Positions 29,127 through 39,440 are shown, counted from the stretch's first letter. The stretch: DNA of 64,000 nt from Bradyrhizobium sp. AUGA SZCCT0283 (GCF_018130385.1 NZ_JAFCLU010000007.1:124001-188000); one strand, 5' to 3'. Numbers and translations: made by a program. The notes: a model not told the origin generated them from the sequence alone.

Positions 29127-29987
29127 CTACGACGCCCGCGCCGTAACGATCCAGACCGACGCCGGCAGCAGCACAGCGTTGCCCTTGGCGAACGGCGTCA
29201 GCGCTTCGCGGATCGAATTGGCGGCGGCTGTGCGCAGATGCTCCGGCTGTCCTTCCAGCGCGCGGCTCACCGGGCCGATTTCGAGCGCGCCCTGCACCGC
29301 CCCATCGAGGCCGCGGCCGATCGCGGAATCCAGCAGCAGCGGGCACGCCTCCATCTCGACGCCGGTAAAGCCAGCCGCATCGAGAATCCGGCGCACACGC
29401 GCCTCCGAGGCGAACGCAAACGGCCCGGGATCTTCCGGCCCCTGCTGCGGCAGCTTTGGCACGTGCATGTAGGCGGCCTGCAGCGGCGCCATGAAGAACG
29501 GGTTTTCGCGCGGCTCGCGCCAGCAGGCGAACGCCAGCCGGCCCGAGGGCCGCAGCGCCTTGCGCATGTTGGCAAACGACAGCGCGGGATCGGCGAAGAA
29601 CATCACGCCGAACCGCGAGGCCAGCACATCGAAACTGGCTGCCTCAAACGGATAGACGGTGGCGTCCGCCAGTACGAAATCGACCGGCAAATCCTTCGGC
29701 GCACTCTGCCGCGCCCGCTCCAGCATCGGGCCGGATACGTCGACGCCGAGCACATGGCCCGATGGCGCGACCTCTCGCGCGAATGCGATCGCCGTGGCGC
29801 CGCTGCCGCACCCGACATCGATGACGCGCTCGCCCGGCTTCAGCTTCGCCCGATCGATCACAAGGTCGGCGACCGGCTTGAGCAGCACGTCCTGCGCCGC
29901 CTGCCGCTCCGCCCAGCGCTGTCCGGCGGGACCGTTCCAGTAAGCGACCTGGTCGGCGTTTTGATCGTGGCCTGTCGGTGTCTGCAT
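29127..29987 (-). CDS. SAM-dependent methyltransferase (UbiE/methyltransferase-11 type)
   Basis: A 286-residue class I methyltransferase. The SAM-binding motif VIDVGCGSGATAIAFA is at about residues 55-70, followed by an acidic motif II (LGVDVSGPMLERA) and the LRPSGRLAFACWREPRENPF segment common in this subfamily. The start MQTPTGHDQNADQ at 29987 was chosen because the frame upstream crosses into unrelated sequence antisense to the NeuD gene. The substrate is unknown; it could be a lipid, quinone precursor or small molecule. It lies 56 bases downstream of the NeuD-like gene on the same strand and may belong to the same unit. Confidence 0.82.
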   Translation of the reverse strand: MQTPTGHDQNADQVAYWNGPAGQRWAERQAAQDVLLKPVADLVIDRAKLKPGERVIDVGCGSGATAIAFAREVAPSGHVLGVDVSGPMLERARQSAPKDLPVDFVLADATVYPFEAASFDVLASRFGVMFFADPALSFANMRKALRPSGRLAFACWREPRENPFFMAPLQAAYMHVPKLPQQGPEDPGPFAFASEARVRRILDAAGFTGVEMEACPLLLDSAIGRGLDGAVQGALEIGPVSRALEGQPEHLRTAAANSIREALTPFAKGNAVLLPASVWIVTARAS

Positions 29988-30043
29988 AGGCGCTCTCGCT
30001 CTCACATTCGTAAACAATGGCGAACTCGATCGCCTCGTCAGAA

Positions 30044-30649
30044 CTACAGCCGCTTGACCAGCCGCGCCGGATTTCCGCCCATCACCACGTTCGATTCGAC
30101 GTCCGACACGATCAGAGACCCGGCCATCAACTGCACCTTGTCGCCAATCGTGATGTTCGGAACGACAGCGCTTTTGATGCCAAAAAAGCAATTGACGCCG
30201 GTTCTCACCCCGCCTCCGAAGGTGACGCCGGCAGTCACCTGGGAGAGGGTGCCAAGCACGCAGTCGTGATCAACGCTGGAAAGCGTGTTGATGATCGCAT
30301 CTCGCCCGATCCTGGCTCTTGAGCCCACAACCGCGCCGGCACAAACGAGGGCACCGCTCTCGATTTCTGCGTCCCTCGCGACGAAGGCCGTCGGGGCAAT
30401 GCAAGGCGGCATGTTCGCACGGACCGCCCGCAGTCGCGATGCGCATAACTCACGCTCCTCGTTCGAACCGATGCCGATGTAGACGTCTCCGGGCGGCAGT
30501 TCGCGGAAATATTCGTCTTCGGACAGCGTGTTTCCGGGCAGCGTTGCCTGACCACCCGGCCGCTGGACGACGAAAACGGGCGAGACGGTGAGGAAAGACG
30601 CTATCACGCGGGCATGGCCGCCACCGCCAAAGATATAGGCCTTAGCCAT
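30044..30649 (-). CDS. NeuD/PglD-like sugar O- or N-acyltransferase
   Basis: A 201-residue protein with two domains. An N-terminal Rossmann-like region begins AYIFGGGGHARVIASFL (nucleotide-sugar binding in PglD), and a C-terminal left-handed beta-helix with hexapeptide repeats follows (AEIESGALVCAGAVVGSRARIGRDAIIN and onward), ending GGNPARLVKRL. His in SSVDHDCVLG is in the position of the catalytic His of PglD/NeuD. Such enzymes transfer acetyl or other acyl groups from CoA to sugars. The start overlaps the upstream ACP/LnmK-like gene by 8 bases, so the two are translated together and likely work on the same product. Confidence 0.85.
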   Translation of the reverse strand: MAKAYIFGGGGHARVIASFLTVSPVFVVQRPGGQATLPGNTLSEDEYFRELPPGDVYIGIGSNEERELCASRLRAVRANMPPCIAPTAFVARDAEIESGALVCAGAVVGSRARIGRDAIINTLSSVDHDCVLGTLSQVTAGVTFGGGVRTGVNCFFGIKSAVVPNITIGDKVQLMAGSLIVSDVESNVVMGGNPARLVKRL

Positions 30650-31655
30650 TGGACTTTCTCGTCAGGACATAGGCCATCAGGAGGCCGTCGCTCTTCCGTG
30701 ACAACGAGGTCTCGATGTCGAGCGCGGACGGCGACAGCTCCGACTTATGGACGCGAAATATCAGGCGATCATTGATATCCGCGTTGGCAAAATAATAGAT
30801 GTCCCTGGAGATGGTGCTGCGCTTTGCAATGTCCGCGGAGTATCGCAATGAGCAGATGTCGCTGATGATGGGATATGAAGCGAAGTAGAGCAGACCTACG
30901 CCGTTGACGTCGTAAAAGGGAATGATCTCATACTCGCATTCGAACAGGGGAGCTTCCGGCTTGGTGACCCTGCGATCGCGATACTCGAGGACGAAGGGCG
31001 GCAATGCGATTTCCGGAATTGGGCAGTCGGGCGGAATCGTCGGCTGGCCCTTCTGGAGAGATGTATTGTTGGTTTCGCCGCGGCGAGAGAAATTTGACAT
31101 CAGCCGCGCTTCGCCTGCGGCGAGGTCGTGGCCAAGCGCAATGTCCGAGATGAAAGTGCCGGCTCCGAAACGGCAAATCGTGCCCCGCAAATCAAGGCCG
31201 GAGTTTTCACCGATGGCGCTGAGCGGCTTGCCGAACGAATAGCGAATCCGCGTAAAGGTGGCGTACAGGCGATTGCCGCTGCCGTCCTTGAGCGAGGCGC
31301 TTTCGCTACCCAGGCCGGAGGTAATCATGCTCCAGTGCATGTCGCCCAGTTCCTTCAGCAGCCAGGACTCTGAGAGGCCCCCCATCGCCATTTGTGGCAT
31401 GTTGACGGAGAAGCTGCGTCGTTCCATCGACGTGTCGTGAGACTGCGGCGCAATCCCTTCCGCTGCCGAGAGAACCAGGATGTCGTTCAAGGTCGCGATC
31501 CCGCCCCACGCGTCGTCGCTGATGGGACGCCCCAGCGTCGCTTCAATCCGCGCCCGAAGAACCACCATGCCGAAGCTGTCGATCGGCAGATCGGAAATCG
31601 AAACGAAAAAGTCGGGGGAACCGGGGATTTCCTCTTCAATAATCTGGCGCAGCAT
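30642..31655 (-). CDS. Acyl carrier-like domain fused to an LnmK/Pnap_2097-like domain
   Basis: A 337-residue protein. The N-terminal ~70 residues look like an acyl carrier protein: DLPIDSFGMVVLRARIEATLG matches the helix-2 motif, with S27 as the expected phosphopantetheine site (DSF in place of the usual DSL). The remaining ~260 residues resemble the double-hot-dog LnmK/Pnap_2097 family of biosynthetic acyltransferase/decarboxylases, based on my recollection of family patterns rather than a search. I chose the start MLRQIIEEE because AGGGGA lies at a suitable distance upstream; MLDRGPW at 31676 is an alternative. The gene lies between tRNA-Val and the NeuD-like gene and is less GC-rich than its neighbours. 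Confidence 0.65.
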   Translation of the reverse strand: MLRQIIEEEIPGSPDFFVSISDLPIDSFGMVVLRARIEATLGRPISDDAWGGIATLNDILVLSAAEGIAPQSHDTSMERRSFSVNMPQMAMGGLSESWLLKELGDMHWSMITSGLGSESASLKDGSGNRLYATFTRIRYSFGKPLSAIGENSGLDLRGTICRFGAGTFISDIALGHDLAAGEARLMSNFSRRGETNNTSLQKGQPTIPPDCPIPEIALPPFVLEYRDRRVTKPEAPLFECEYEIIPFYDVNGVGLLYFASYPIISDICSLRYSADIAKRSTISRDIYYFANADINDRLIFRVHKSELSPSALDIETSLSRKSDGLLMAYVLTRKSNG

Positions 31656-31768
31656 CCAAGGTCCCCTATCCAACATCCGCGCAGCCAAGTCCGCCGGCGC
31701 TTGAGCAGGCACTACCCTATTGCGGCGTGGATAGACGCCAGAATTACCCACATCTTGACATCGTATGT

Positions 31769-31845
31769 GGTAGGCGGCGACAGATTCGAACTGCCGACCC
31801 TCTCGGTGTAAACGAGATGCTCTAACCAGCTGAGCTAGCCGCCCT
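31769..31845 (-). tRNA. tRNA-Val (anticodon TAC)
   Basis: Minus-strand cloverleaf: acceptor GGGCGGC with GCCGCCT (one G-U at the end), D arm GCTCAGCTGGTTAGAGC, anticodon loop TTTACAC carrying TAC, T arm GGCAGTTCGAATCTGTC. CCA is encoded at 31769-31771. It lies about 110 bases upstream of the ACP/LnmK-like gene on the same strand. Confidence 0.96.
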
Positions 31846-31911
31846 CGCCGCCTGTTTAGCCCTGCGGCCCCCTTTGATGCAAGGGTTGGATACCTCGGGC
31901 GTCCGGCCGTA

Positions 31912-32313
31912 CTAGCCGCCCGGCCGTCCTGGCAAATCCCTGATATCGTTGATCCATGGCGCGGCGGAGCGGCACCAGATTTGCCGCGCCGGCTTGAGCT
32001 GACCGCGCTGGCGGATGCTGCCCCAACGGATGCCCCAGTCGTCCGGCCCGCCGTCGCCGCTGGTGAACAGCGGGGAACCACAGCCCGCGCAAAAATGCTG
32101 GAAGCGCGTGCGGCCGTTGTCGCCGGTCTTCGCGTAGATCTTCGCCGGCGCGCCCGTCATGCGGACCTGTTCTTCGGAGCAGATCACCGTGACCCGGTAC
32201 GGCGAGCCCGTCAGGTTCTGGCAATCCGTGCAGTGACAGATCGATACTTTCGCGGGATCGATGTCGGCCCGATAGGTCACCCGCCCGCAATGGCATTGCC
32301 CGTCGATTTCCAT
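31912..32313 (-). CDS. GFA-family (CENP-V/GFA) zinc-binding protein
   Basis: A 133-residue protein of the glutathione-dependent formaldehyde-activating enzyme fold. The zinc-ligand cysteines are visible as C7-x-C9, C26-x-C28-x2-C31 (CHCTDC) and C75-x2-C78 (CAGCGSPLF). I chose the start MEIDGQCHCG at 32313, since the 14 extra codons upstream are not family-like. Most members have no proven activity and only a few act on glutathione-formaldehyde adducts, so the function is uncertain. It is monocistronic, downstream of the lon terminator and next to tRNA-Val. Confidence 0.85.
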   Translation of the reverse strand: MEIDGQCHCGRVTYRADIDPAKVSICHCTDCQNLTGSPYRVTVICSEEQVRMTGAPAKIYAKTGDNGRTRFQHFCAGCGSPLFTSGDGGPDDWGIRWGSIRQRGQLKPARQIWCRSAAPWINDIRDLPGRPGG

Positions 32314-32358
32314 CCCTTCAACTCCGCCTGTCCAATGGGGGTCCGGTCCGCACAAACA

Positions 32359-32384
32359 AAAACGGCGCCCGGAGGCGCCGTTTT
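32359..32384 (-). terminator. Rho-independent terminator of lon
   Basis: Perfect 11-base arms AAAACGGCGCC (32359-32369) and GGCGCCGTTTT (32374-32384) with a 4-base loop. Read on the minus strand it ends in a run of T. It lies about 60 bases after the lon stop. Confidence 0.85.
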
Positions 32385-32445
32385 ATCATGTTGCAGTGGA
32401 TTGGCTCAGTGGTGACTGATCGGGATCAGTAGCGACTGATCGGGC

Positions 32446-34872
32446 TCAATGCGCCGTCAGCCCACCGGCCGCTTCGTCTCCGGCGTCGGTCTTTACCGGC
32501 ACCTTGGTGTCCTCTTCCCAGACGATCGGCACCGGTGCGCGGACCAGCGCCTTGGCGACGACATCATCGAGCCGGGCCACCGGGATGATCTCCATGCCGC
32601 CCTTGATCGCATCGGAAATCTCCGTGAGATCCTTGGCGTTGTCCTCGGGGATCAGCACCGTCTTGATGCCGCCGCGGGCAGCCGCGAGCAGCTTCTCCTT
32701 CAGGCCACCGATCGGCAGCACGCGACCACGCAGCGTGATCTCGCCGGTCATCGCGACATCGTGGCGAACCGGGATGCCGGTCATGACCGAGATGATCGCG
32801 GTCGCCATCGCCACACCCGCCGACGGTCCGTCCTTCGGGGTTGCCCCTTCAGGCACGTGGACGTGGATGTCGCGCCGGTCGAACAGCGGCGGCTCGATGC
32901 CGTAGTTGATCGCCCGCGAGCGGACGTAAGACGCCGCCGCCGAGATCGACTCCTTCATCACGTCGCGCAGATTGCCCGTGACCGTCATCTTGCCTTTGCC
33001 GGGCATCATGACGCCTTCGATCGTCAGCAGCTCGCCGCCGACATCGGTCCAGGCCAGGCCCGTGACGATACCGACCTGCGGCTCGCTTTCGATCTCGCCG
33101 TAGCGGTACTTCGGCACGCCGAGGAAGTCTTCCAGTGTCTTCTCGGTGACCTTGACCGACTTCTTCTTGGAGATCATCAGCTCCTTCACCGCCTTGCGGG
33201 CGAGTGTCGACAGCTCACGTTCCAAATTCCGCACGCCCGCTTCGCGGGTGTAGCGGCGGATCATCAAGAGCAAGGCGTCATCGTCGATCGACCATTCCTT
33301 GGAATCGAGACCATGCTTGGCGATGGCGTTCGGGATCAGATGCTTGCGCGCGATCTCGACCTTCTCGTTCTCGGTGTAGCCGGCGATCCGGATGATCTCC
33401 ATGCGGTCCATCAGCGGGCCCGGAATATTCAGCGTATTCGCGGTCGTGATGAACATGACGTTCGACAGATCGTAGTCGACCTCCAGATAGTGGTCGTTGA
33501 AGGTGCCATTCTGCTCGGGGTCCAGAACCTCAAGCAGCGCCGACGACGGATCGCCGCGGAAATCGGCGCCCATCTTGTCGATCTCGTCCAGCAGGAACAG
33601 CGGATTCGAGCTCTTCGCCTTGCGCATCGACTGGATGATCTTGCCGGGCATCGAGCCGATATAGGTGCGGCGATGACCGCGAATCTCGGCTTCATCGCGC
33701 ACGCCGCCGAGCGACACGCGCACGAATTCGCGTCCCGTCGCCTTCGCGATCGACTTTCCGAGCGAGGTCTTGCCGACGCCGGGAGGCCCGACCAGGCACA
33801 GGATCGGTCCGGTCAGCTTGTTGGCGCGCGACTGCACCGCAAGATACTCGACGATGCGGTCCTTGACCTTCTCGAGCCCGTAGTGGTCGTTGTCCAGGAC
33901 GGCCTGCGCCGCCTCGAGGTCCTTCTTGACCTTGGACTTCTTGTTCCACGGGATCGACAGCAGCCAGTCGAGATAGTTGCGCACGACCGTTGCTTCCGCG
34001 GACATCGGCGACATCTGACGCAGCTTCTTCAACTCGTGCTGCGCCTTCTCCCGCGCTTCCTTGGAAAGCTTGGTCTTGGCAATCTTCTCTTCCAGATCGG
34101 CCAGCTCGTCGCGGCCTTCGTCGTCGCCGAGCTCCTTCTGGATCGCCTTCATCTGCTCGTTCAGGTAATATTCGCGCTGGGTCTTCTCCATCTGGCGTTT
34201 GACGCGCGAGCGGATGCGCTTCTCGACCTGCAGCACCGAGATCTCGCTCTCCATCAGGCCCAGCACCTTCTCCAGGCGCTGCGTGACGGACAACGTCTCC
34301 AGGATGCCCTGCCGATCGGCGATCTTGACGGCCAGATGCTGGGCGACCTGATCGCTCAGCTTGGCGAAATCAGTGATCGCCTGAACCACGCCGACGACTT
34401 CGGCGGAGATCTTCTTGTTCAGCTTCACATAGCTTTCGAAGTCGGACACGACCGAGCGGGCCAGCGCCTCGGCTTCGACCGAGTTGGCGTCGGTGTCGGC
34501 GAGCGCGACCGCGGTCGCTTCATAGTATTCGCTGCGGTCGGAATATTTCTCCACGCGCGCGCGCTCGAGCCCTTCGACCAGCACCTTCACGGTGCCGTCG
34601 GGAAGCTTCAGGAGCTGCAGCACGCTGGCGAGCGTACCGACCTCGTAGATCGAATCCGGGCTCGGATCATCGTCGGACGCGTTCTTCTGCGTCGCGAGCA
34701 GGATCAGCGCGTCGTTCTTCATCACCTCTTCGAGGGCGCGGATCGATTTCTCGCGGCCGACGAACAGCGGCACGATCATGTGCGGGAAAACGACGATGTC
34801 GCGAAGCGGCAGCACCGGATACGAATGGCTTTCGCCGAGAACGATGGTTGGCCGGTTTTTTGGGGTCGTCAT
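32446..34872 (-). CDS. lon: ATP-dependent protease Lon
   Basis: An 808-residue AAA+ serine protease that degrades damaged and selected regulatory proteins in the cytoplasm. The N-terminal substrate-binding domain starts [22 protein letters not shown] coiled-coil region follows, then Walker [10 protein letters not shown], Walker [10 protein letters not shown] and the C-terminal protease domain with the catalytic Ser in DGPSAGVAM and the Lys ~40 residues later. The length is normal. It is encoded after clpX on the same strand, with its own promoter region between them and a terminator after the stop. An unusually acidic C-terminal tail is visible. Confidence 0.97.
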   Translation of the reverse strand: MTTPKNRPTIVLGESHSYPVLPLRDIVVFPHMIVPLFVGREKSIRALEEVMKNDALILLATQKNASDDDPSPDSIYEVGTLASVLQLLKLPDGTVKVLVEGLERARVEKYSDRSEYYEATAVALADTDANSVEAEALARSVVSDFESYVKLNKKISAEVVGVVQAITDFAKLSDQVAQHLAVKIADRQGILETLSVTQRLEKVLGLMESEISVLQVEKRIRSRVKRQMEKTQREYYLNEQMKAIQKELGDDEGRDELADLEEKIAKTKLSKEAREKAQHELKKLRQMSPMSAEATVVRNYLDWLLSIPWNKKSKVKKDLEAAQAVLDNDHYGLEKVKDRIVEYLAVQSRANKLTGPILCLVGPPGVGKTSLGKSIAKATGREFVRVSLGGVRDEAEIRGHRRTYIGSMPGKIIQSMRKAKSSNPLFLLDEIDKMGADFRGDPSSALLEVLDPEQNGTFNDHYLEVDYDLSNVMFITTANTLNIPGPLMDRMEIIRIAGYTENEKVEIARKHLIPNAIAKHGLDSKEWSIDDDALLLMIRRYTREAGVRNLERELSTLARKAVKELMISKKKSVKVTEKTLEDFLGVPKYRYGEIESEPQVGIVTGLAWTDVGGELLTIEGVMMPGKGKMTVTGNLRDVMKESISAAASYVRSRAINYGIEPPLFDRRDIHVHVPEGATPKDGPSAGVAMATAIISVMTGIPVRHDVAMTGEITLRGRVLPIGGLKEKLLAAARGGIKTVLIPEDNAKDLTEISDAIKGGMEIIPVARLDDVVAKALVRAPVPIVWEEDTKVPVKTDAGDEAAGGLTAH

Positions 34873-35034
34873 GGCCTATTCCTTTTGTTTTGCCCCCTTG
34901 CACGCAGTCCGCTTCGCTTGCGCAACCGCCACAAGGTGCCGGGAGGTACCGGGCCGTTTGGCCGCTTTCGCGAGCCCACGCTACCGGATCGTTTTGCGAC
35001 GAATCTCGAACGTGATTTCCGCCACCATTCGCAT

Positions 35035-35063
35035 TAGGTGGCTATCGGGTATGGGGGTGTCAA
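35035..35063 (-). promoter_or_regulatory. Possible lon promoter (CTTGACA box)
   Basis: The minus strand reads CTTGACA (with TTGACA at 35058-35063), then about 17 bases, then CCACCTAAT. The -35 element is perfect for sigma-70, and CTTGA is also the start of the heat-shock sigma-32 type box in alphaproteobacteria. The -10 side is weak. Confidence 0.35.
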
Positions 35064-35120
35064 GTCGCGGAAAAATGCCCACAAATTGGGGCCAAACGTG
35101 TGCAAAACGCTGACGCAACA

Positions 35121-35147
35121 ACGGCCGCCGGAACGTTCGGCAGCCGT
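35121..35147 (-). terminator. Likely terminator of clpX
   Basis: Ten-base arms ACGGCCGCCG (35121-35130) and CGGCAGCCGT (35138-35147) with one G-U-type mismatch and a 7-base loop. On the minus strand it is followed by GTTGTTG, only moderately U-rich. It lies 40 bases after the clpX stop. Confidence 0.55.
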
Positions 35148-35186
35148 CCTTATCGGGGTAGTCCAAGCGAGGTATGTCGAGCGCGA

Positions 35187-36461
35187 TCAGGCGCTGGCGC
35201 TGCTCTCGACGGCCCGGTCCGAACGATCCGCGTAGATGTAGAGCGGACGGGCGGTTCCCTCGACCACTTCGCGCGAGATCACGACCTCTTCGACGCCTTC
35301 CAGACCCGGCAGATCGAACATGGTCTCGAGCAGAATGCTTTCGAGGATTGAACGCAGTCCGCGCGCGCCGGTCTTGCGCTCGATCGCCTTGCGGGCGACC
35401 GCGCCAAGCGCCTCGTCGGCGAAGGTAAGCTCGATGTTCTCCATTTCGAACAGCCGCTGGTATTGCTTCACCAGCGCGTTCTTCGGATCGGTCAGGATCT
35501 TCTTCAGCGAGGCCTCGTCGAGGTCCTCCAGCGTCGCGACCACAGGCAGACGACCGACGAATTCCGGGATCAGGCCGTACTTCAGGAGGTCTTCCGGCTC
35601 GACATGGCGGAAGATCTCGCCGGTGCGGCGGTCTTCGGGCGCCAGGACCTGGGCGGCGAAACCGATCGAGGTCGAACGTCCGCGCGCGGAGATGATCTTC
35701 TCCAGCCCCGAGAAGGCGCCGCCGCAGATGAACAGGATGTTGGTGGTGTCGACCTGCAGGAACTCCTGCTGCGGATGCTTGCGGCCGCCCTGCGGAGGCA
35801 CGGAGGCGACCGTGCCTTCCATGATCTTCAACAGCGCCTGCTGCACGCCCTCACCCGACACGTCGCGGGTGATCGACGGGTTGTCGGACTTGCGACTGAT
35901 CTTGTCGATTTCGTCGATATAGACGATGCCGCGCTGTGCGCGCTCGACATTGTAGTCGGCCGACTGCAGCAGCTTCAGGATGATGTTCTCGACGTCCTCG
36001 CCGACATAGCCGGCTTCGGTCAGCGTCGTCGCATCCGCCATCGTGAACGGCACGTCGAGAATCCGCGCCAGCGTCTGCGCCAGCAGCGTCTTGCCCGAAC
36101 CGGTCGGACCGATCAGCAGGATGTTCGATTTCGCGAGTTCGACGTCGTTGTGCTTGGTCTGGTGATTGAGCCGCTTGTAGTGATTGTGGACGGCGACCGA
36201 GAGCACCTTCTTGGCATGGCCCTGGCCGATCACGTAATCGTCCAGCACCTTGCAGATTTCCTTCGGCGTCGGAATCCCGTCGCGCGACTTCACCAGCGAA
36301 GACTTGTTCTCCTCGCGGATGATGTCCATGCAGAGTTCGACGCATTCGTCGCAGATGAATACGGTTGGACCCGCGATGAGTTTGCGGACTTCGTGCTGGC
36401 TCTTTCCACAGAACGAGCAATACAGCGTGTTCTTGGAGTCGCTCGTGCCAACCTTACTCAT
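35187..36461 (-). CDS. clpX: ClpX, ATPase subunit of the ClpXP protease
   Basis: A 424-residue AAA+ unfoldase that recognises tagged substrates and feeds them to ClpP. The N-terminal zinc finger has C15, C18, C37 and C40 (CSFC and CDEC). The AAA+ core has Walker A GPTGSGKT, Walker B in YIDEIDKI and the [22 protein letters not shown] loop, and the IGF-type loop (IGFAAQ) that contacts ClpP. The length is standard. It is encoded downstream of clpP on the same strand with a 430-base gap between them. Confidence 0.97.
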   Translation of the reverse strand: MSKVGTSDSKNTLYCSFCGKSQHEVRKLIAGPTVFICDECVELCMDIIREENKSSLVKSRDGIPTPKEICKVLDDYVIGQGHAKKVLSVAVHNHYKRLNHQTKHNDVELAKSNILLIGPTGSGKTLLAQTLARILDVPFTMADATTLTEAGYVGEDVENIILKLLQSADYNVERAQRGIVYIDEIDKISRKSDNPSITRDVSGEGVQQALLKIMEGTVASVPPQGGRKHPQQEFLQVDTTNILFICGGAFSGLEKIISARGRSTSIGFAAQVLAPEDRRTGEIFRHVEPEDLLKYGLIPEFVGRLPVVATLEDLDEASLKKILTDPKNALVKQYQRLFEMENIELTFADEALGAVARKAIERKTGARGLRSILESILLETMFDLPGLEGVEEVVISREVVEGTARPLYIYADRSDRAVESSASA

Positions 36462-36891
36462 TCCTGTCTCCGTCCGCCGTTCGATCCGTTACCCGATCGA
36501 CCCATTCCGGCACTCACACCGGACCTCAAGGTAGATAGAGCAAATTCCGTACCAGAAAAGACCCTAACTCAAATACGCACCGTGCGAATCACGGTTTCTC
36601 GAATCCCCCGCGACCTTAACCCATCCCACACAGCCAACCATGCTGACACCCGACTATCAAGAATTCGCTAATCGGGGCCGGGACGGCTACCCGTGACAAT
36701 ACCGTGATTTGTGGCGTTCGCACGGGGAGAAGTTGACGAAATCGACCGAGCGTTGCGCAACTGCCACGCAGCAAAACCGGCACGAAAGCGGAACTTTCGG
36801 CCCATGCGGGGGCATAGGCACGCGGCTTTCGGCCATATTTGCCGGTTCAACCAACCGTTAAGGTCAATGCGGGGTGTCGCTATCCGTTACC
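36462..36891. other. Intergenic region between clpP and clpX
   Basis: 430 bases without a gene that I can support; short frames here are poor in coding character. It should hold the clpX promoter and the end of the clpP message. A weak dyad CGAAAGCGGAACTTTCG lies near 36783. I see no clear terminator or promoter box. Confidence 0.5.
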
Positions 36892-37527
36892 TTACGGGGT
36901 TTTTGTCGGCATCGCCTCTTCGGGACGCTTGTCGATCACCTTGTCGACGATGCCGAAGTCGCGGGCCATCTCGGCGGTCAGGAATTTGTCGCGCTCGAGC
37001 GCGTCCTCGATCGCCTTGTAGGTCTGCCCGGTGTGCTTCACATAGATTTCGTTGAGGCGCTTCTTGAGGTTCAGGATCTCCTGCGCGTGCAGCATGATGT
37101 CGGTGGCCTGGCCCTGGAAGCCGCCGGACGGCTGATGCACCATGATGCGCGAATTCGGCAGCGAGAAGCGCATGTCCTTTTCGCCGGCGGCGAGCAAGAG
37201 CGAGCCCATCGAGGCCGCCTGCCCCGTGCACAGCGTCGATACCGCCGGACGGATGAATTGCATGGTGTCGTAGATCGCAAGCCCCGATGTCACCACACCG
37301 CCGGGCGAGTTGATGTACATCGAGATTTCTTTCTTCGGATTGTCCGCTTCCAGGAACAGAAGCTGGGCTACGACCAGCGTCGACATGCCGTCTTCGACCG
37401 GACCGGTCACGAAGATGATGCGCTCTTTCAAGAGCCGCGAGAAAATGTCGTAAGCGCGTTCACCGCGGTTGGTCTGCTCGACCACCATCGGCACGAGTTG
37501 CATGTAGGTTTCAACGGGATCGCGCAT
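36892..37527 (-). CDS. clpP: ClpP, proteolytic subunit of ATP-dependent Clp protease
   Basis: A 211-residue serine protease that forms a 14-subunit barrel and works with ClpX or ClpA. Catalytic residues are S106 in [12 protein letters not shown] and H131 in [11 protein letters not shown], with the Asp expected near residue 180 (in [11 protein letters not shown]). The [20 protein letters not shown] segment forms the oxyanion hole. The length matches alphaproteobacterial ClpP. It lies between tig and clpX in the usual order. Confidence 0.97.
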   Translation of the reverse strand: MRDPVETYMQLVPMVVEQTNRGERAYDIFSRLLKERIIFVTGPVEDGMSTLVVAQLLFLEADNPKKEISMYINSPGGVVTSGLAIYDTMQFIRPAVSTLCTGQAASMGSLLLAAGEKDMRFSLPNSRIMVHQPSGGFQGQATDIMLHAQEILNLKKRLNEIYVKHTGQTYKAIEDALERDKFLTAEMARDFGIVDKVIDKRPEEAMPTKTP

Positions 37528-37827
37528 TAGTCACCCCAAGGGTTAGTAGAGCGTTAGAGAGCAGCGGAGGCGCACATCCATCGGCAAGGCAGGCCAATTG
37601 CCATGATTGCCGCGAGCGGACGAACGTCCCGTGATGCAGGACTTCAACTCAAGAACTCGCGTGAGCGAGCCACTCACAGATATGAGCCAATTTCCCGGCG
37701 ACAAGGCCGGGCCATTGCGAGCCGAATGAGAAGAGTTCAAGCTGATTCGCAGGCGATCTCATAGCGACCGATGCCGCAGCCCAGCCGCTTTCGCCGTTCA
37801 TCATTAACGTCAGCCTGACCAAGTCGA
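37528..37827. other. Intergenic region between tig and clpP
   Basis: 300 bases without a supported gene. It should carry the clpP promoter and the end of the tig transcript. I looked for a stem with U-tract after tig and did not find a convincing one. Confidence 0.5.
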
Positions 37828-39192
37828 TCAGGCTGCGCTCTTCTCGTCGGCCTCGTCTTCCTTGAACAGGTCCTCGCGCGAGACCTTCTTTTCGGTCACA
37901 TGGGCGAGTTCGAGGATGAAATCCACCACCTTGTCTTCATAAATCGGCGCACGAAGCTGGGCCAGCGCATTGGCATTGTTGCGATAGTAGTCCCAGACCT
38001 CCTTCTCGCGGCCGGGCATCGAACGCGCGCGCTCGATCACCGCGCGGCCGACTTCGTCATCGGTCACGGTGATCTTGTTCTTCTCGCCGATCTCCGACAG
38101 CACCAGCCCAAGCCGGACGCGGCGGTCGGCGATCTTCCTGTACTCTTCCCTGGCGGCCTCTTCGGTGGTGTCCTCATCGGCAAAGGTCTTGCCTGAGGAT
38201 TCCATCTCGGCCTTGATCGAGTTCCACATCAGGTTGAACTCTTCCTCGATCAGCGACGGCGGCGCCTCGAATTTGTGACTGTCGTCGAGACGGTCGAGCA
38301 GCGCGCGCTTGACGCGCTGGCGTGTCGCACCGGCGAACTCGGCGACCAGACGCTCGCGCGCGGCCTCCTTCAGCTTGTCGAGCGATTCCAGGCCGAGCGT
38401 CTTTGCAAACTCGTCGTCGATCTTGGTTTCACCCGGGGCTTCGATCAGGGTTGCCGTGGTCTCGAACTCGGCTGGCTGGCCAGCGAGCTTCTCGCTGGCG
38501 TAATTCTTCGGGAATGACACTTTCAGCGTACGGGTCTCGCCGGTTCCGATGCCGACGAGTTGCTCCTCGAAGCCCGGAATGAACTGACCGGCGCCGATCA
38601 CCAACGGGATACCCTCGCCGGTGCCGCCGTCGAACAGTTCGCCGTTGATGCTGCCCTTGAAGCTGATGGTGACGCGATCGCCGGTTTCGGCCTTGGCGCC
38701 TTCGGCCTTCGCCGCGTAGGGACGATTCTGGTCGGCGATGCGCTTGATGGCCTCATCGACCTCCGCATCGGTGACTTCGACCACCGGCTTCTCCACCGAG
38801 AAGGTCTTGAAATCGGCGAGCTGAATCGTCGGCACCACCTCGATCGCCACCGTGTAGGTCAGATCGGTCTTGCCGGCGAGCAGCTCCTCGACCTCGTCCT
38901 TTTCGGTCGGCATGGTGATCTTCGGCTCGGTCGCAAGGCGGAAACCGCGGTCGGTGAAGATCTGCGTGTTGGTATCGCGGATGGTCTGGTCGATGGTCTC
39001 GGCCATCACCGAGCGGCCATACACCTTCTTCAGATGGCTGACCGGCACCTTGCCGGGACGGAAGCCGTTGAGCTTCACCTTGTCCTTGAGGTCGACCAGC
39101 TTGGCGTCCGCCTTGGCATCGAGATCCGATGCGGGAACGCTGACCTTGAACTCGTGCTTCAATCCCTCGGCGAGGGTTTCGGTGACCTGCAT
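37828..39192 (-). CDS. tig: Trigger factor, ribosome-associated chaperone
   Basis: A 454-residue protein that binds near the ribosome exit tunnel and shields nascent chains. It has three domains: the N-terminal ribosome-binding domain with the motif [10 protein letters not shown]; the FKBP-type prolyl isomerase domain ([32 protein letters not shown] in part); and the long helical C-terminal domain. It ends in an acidic tail ([14 protein letters not shown]). The length is normal. It precedes clpP, clpX and lon on the same strand, which makes a protein-quality-control block. Confidence 0.96.
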   Translation of the reverse strand: MQVTETLAEGLKHEFKVSVPASDLDAKADAKLVDLKDKVKLNGFRPGKVPVSHLKKVYGRSVMAETIDQTIRDTNTQIFTDRGFRLATEPKITMPTEKDEVEELLAGKTDLTYTVAIEVVPTIQLADFKTFSVEKPVVEVTDAEVDEAIKRIADQNRPYAAKAEGAKAETGDRVTISFKGSINGELFDGGTGEGIPLVIGAGQFIPGFEEQLVGIGTGETRTLKVSFPKNYASEKLAGQPAEFETTATLIEAPGETKIDDEFAKTLGLESLDKLKEAARERLVAEFAGATRQRVKRALLDRLDDSHKFEAPPSLIEEEFNLMWNSIKAEMESSGKTFADEDTTEEAAREEYRKIADRRVRLGLVLSEIGEKNKITVTDDEVGRAVIERARSMPGREKEVWDYYRNNANALAQLRAPIYEDKVVDFILELAHVTEKKVSREDLFKEDEADEKSAA

Positions 39193-39355
39193 GGTGTCAA
39201 TCTTCTTCCGCTTGCGCCGGGCCAGACAGGCCCGGCAGTGTCAAATGTTCGAGGCGTAGCCTTGCAGCCTGCGCCGGTGGTTCGGCTGACCTTGGCTTCC
39301 CGACCGGGAAGCAGGCCCTCCAGTATTCGTCATGCAAACGCTTGGATAGAGCGCT

Positions 39356-39440
39356 TGGTGCGGGCGGAGGGACTCGAACCCCCACAACTTTCGTCACTGG
39401 AACCTAAATCCAGCGCGTCTACCAGTTCCGCCACGCCCGC
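39356..39440 (-). tRNA. tRNA-Leu (anticodon TAG)
   Basis: Class II tRNA on the minus strand: acceptor GCGGGCG with CGCCCGC, anticodon stem-loop CTGGA-TTTAGGT-TCCAG with TAG, long variable arm TGACGAAAGTTGT, T arm GGGGGTTCGAGTCCCTC. CCA is encoded at 39356-39358. It is 85 bases long. Confidence 0.96.

Larger units (their letters stand above)
34873..35186. other. Intergenic region between clpX and lon
   Basis: 314 bases without a gene. On the minus strand the clpX terminator lies at 35121-35147 and a likely lon promoter at 35035-35063, leaving a leader of about 160 bases before the lon start. I see nothing else in it. Confidence 0.6.

Noticed and set aside
31656..32081. A long upstream extension of the ACP/LnmK-like frame
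   Set aside because: It translates the tRNA-Val gene, so the true start must lie after it.
32449..35037. An 862-codon plus-strand frame opposite lon
   Set aside because: It is a high-GC shadow of lon: low-complexity His/Arg/Asp-rich translation with no domain. lon has full family motifs on the other strand.
37543..37740. A 65-codon minus-strand frame upstream of clpP
   Set aside because: It has no domain and no good start site, and it occupies the expected clpP promoter region.
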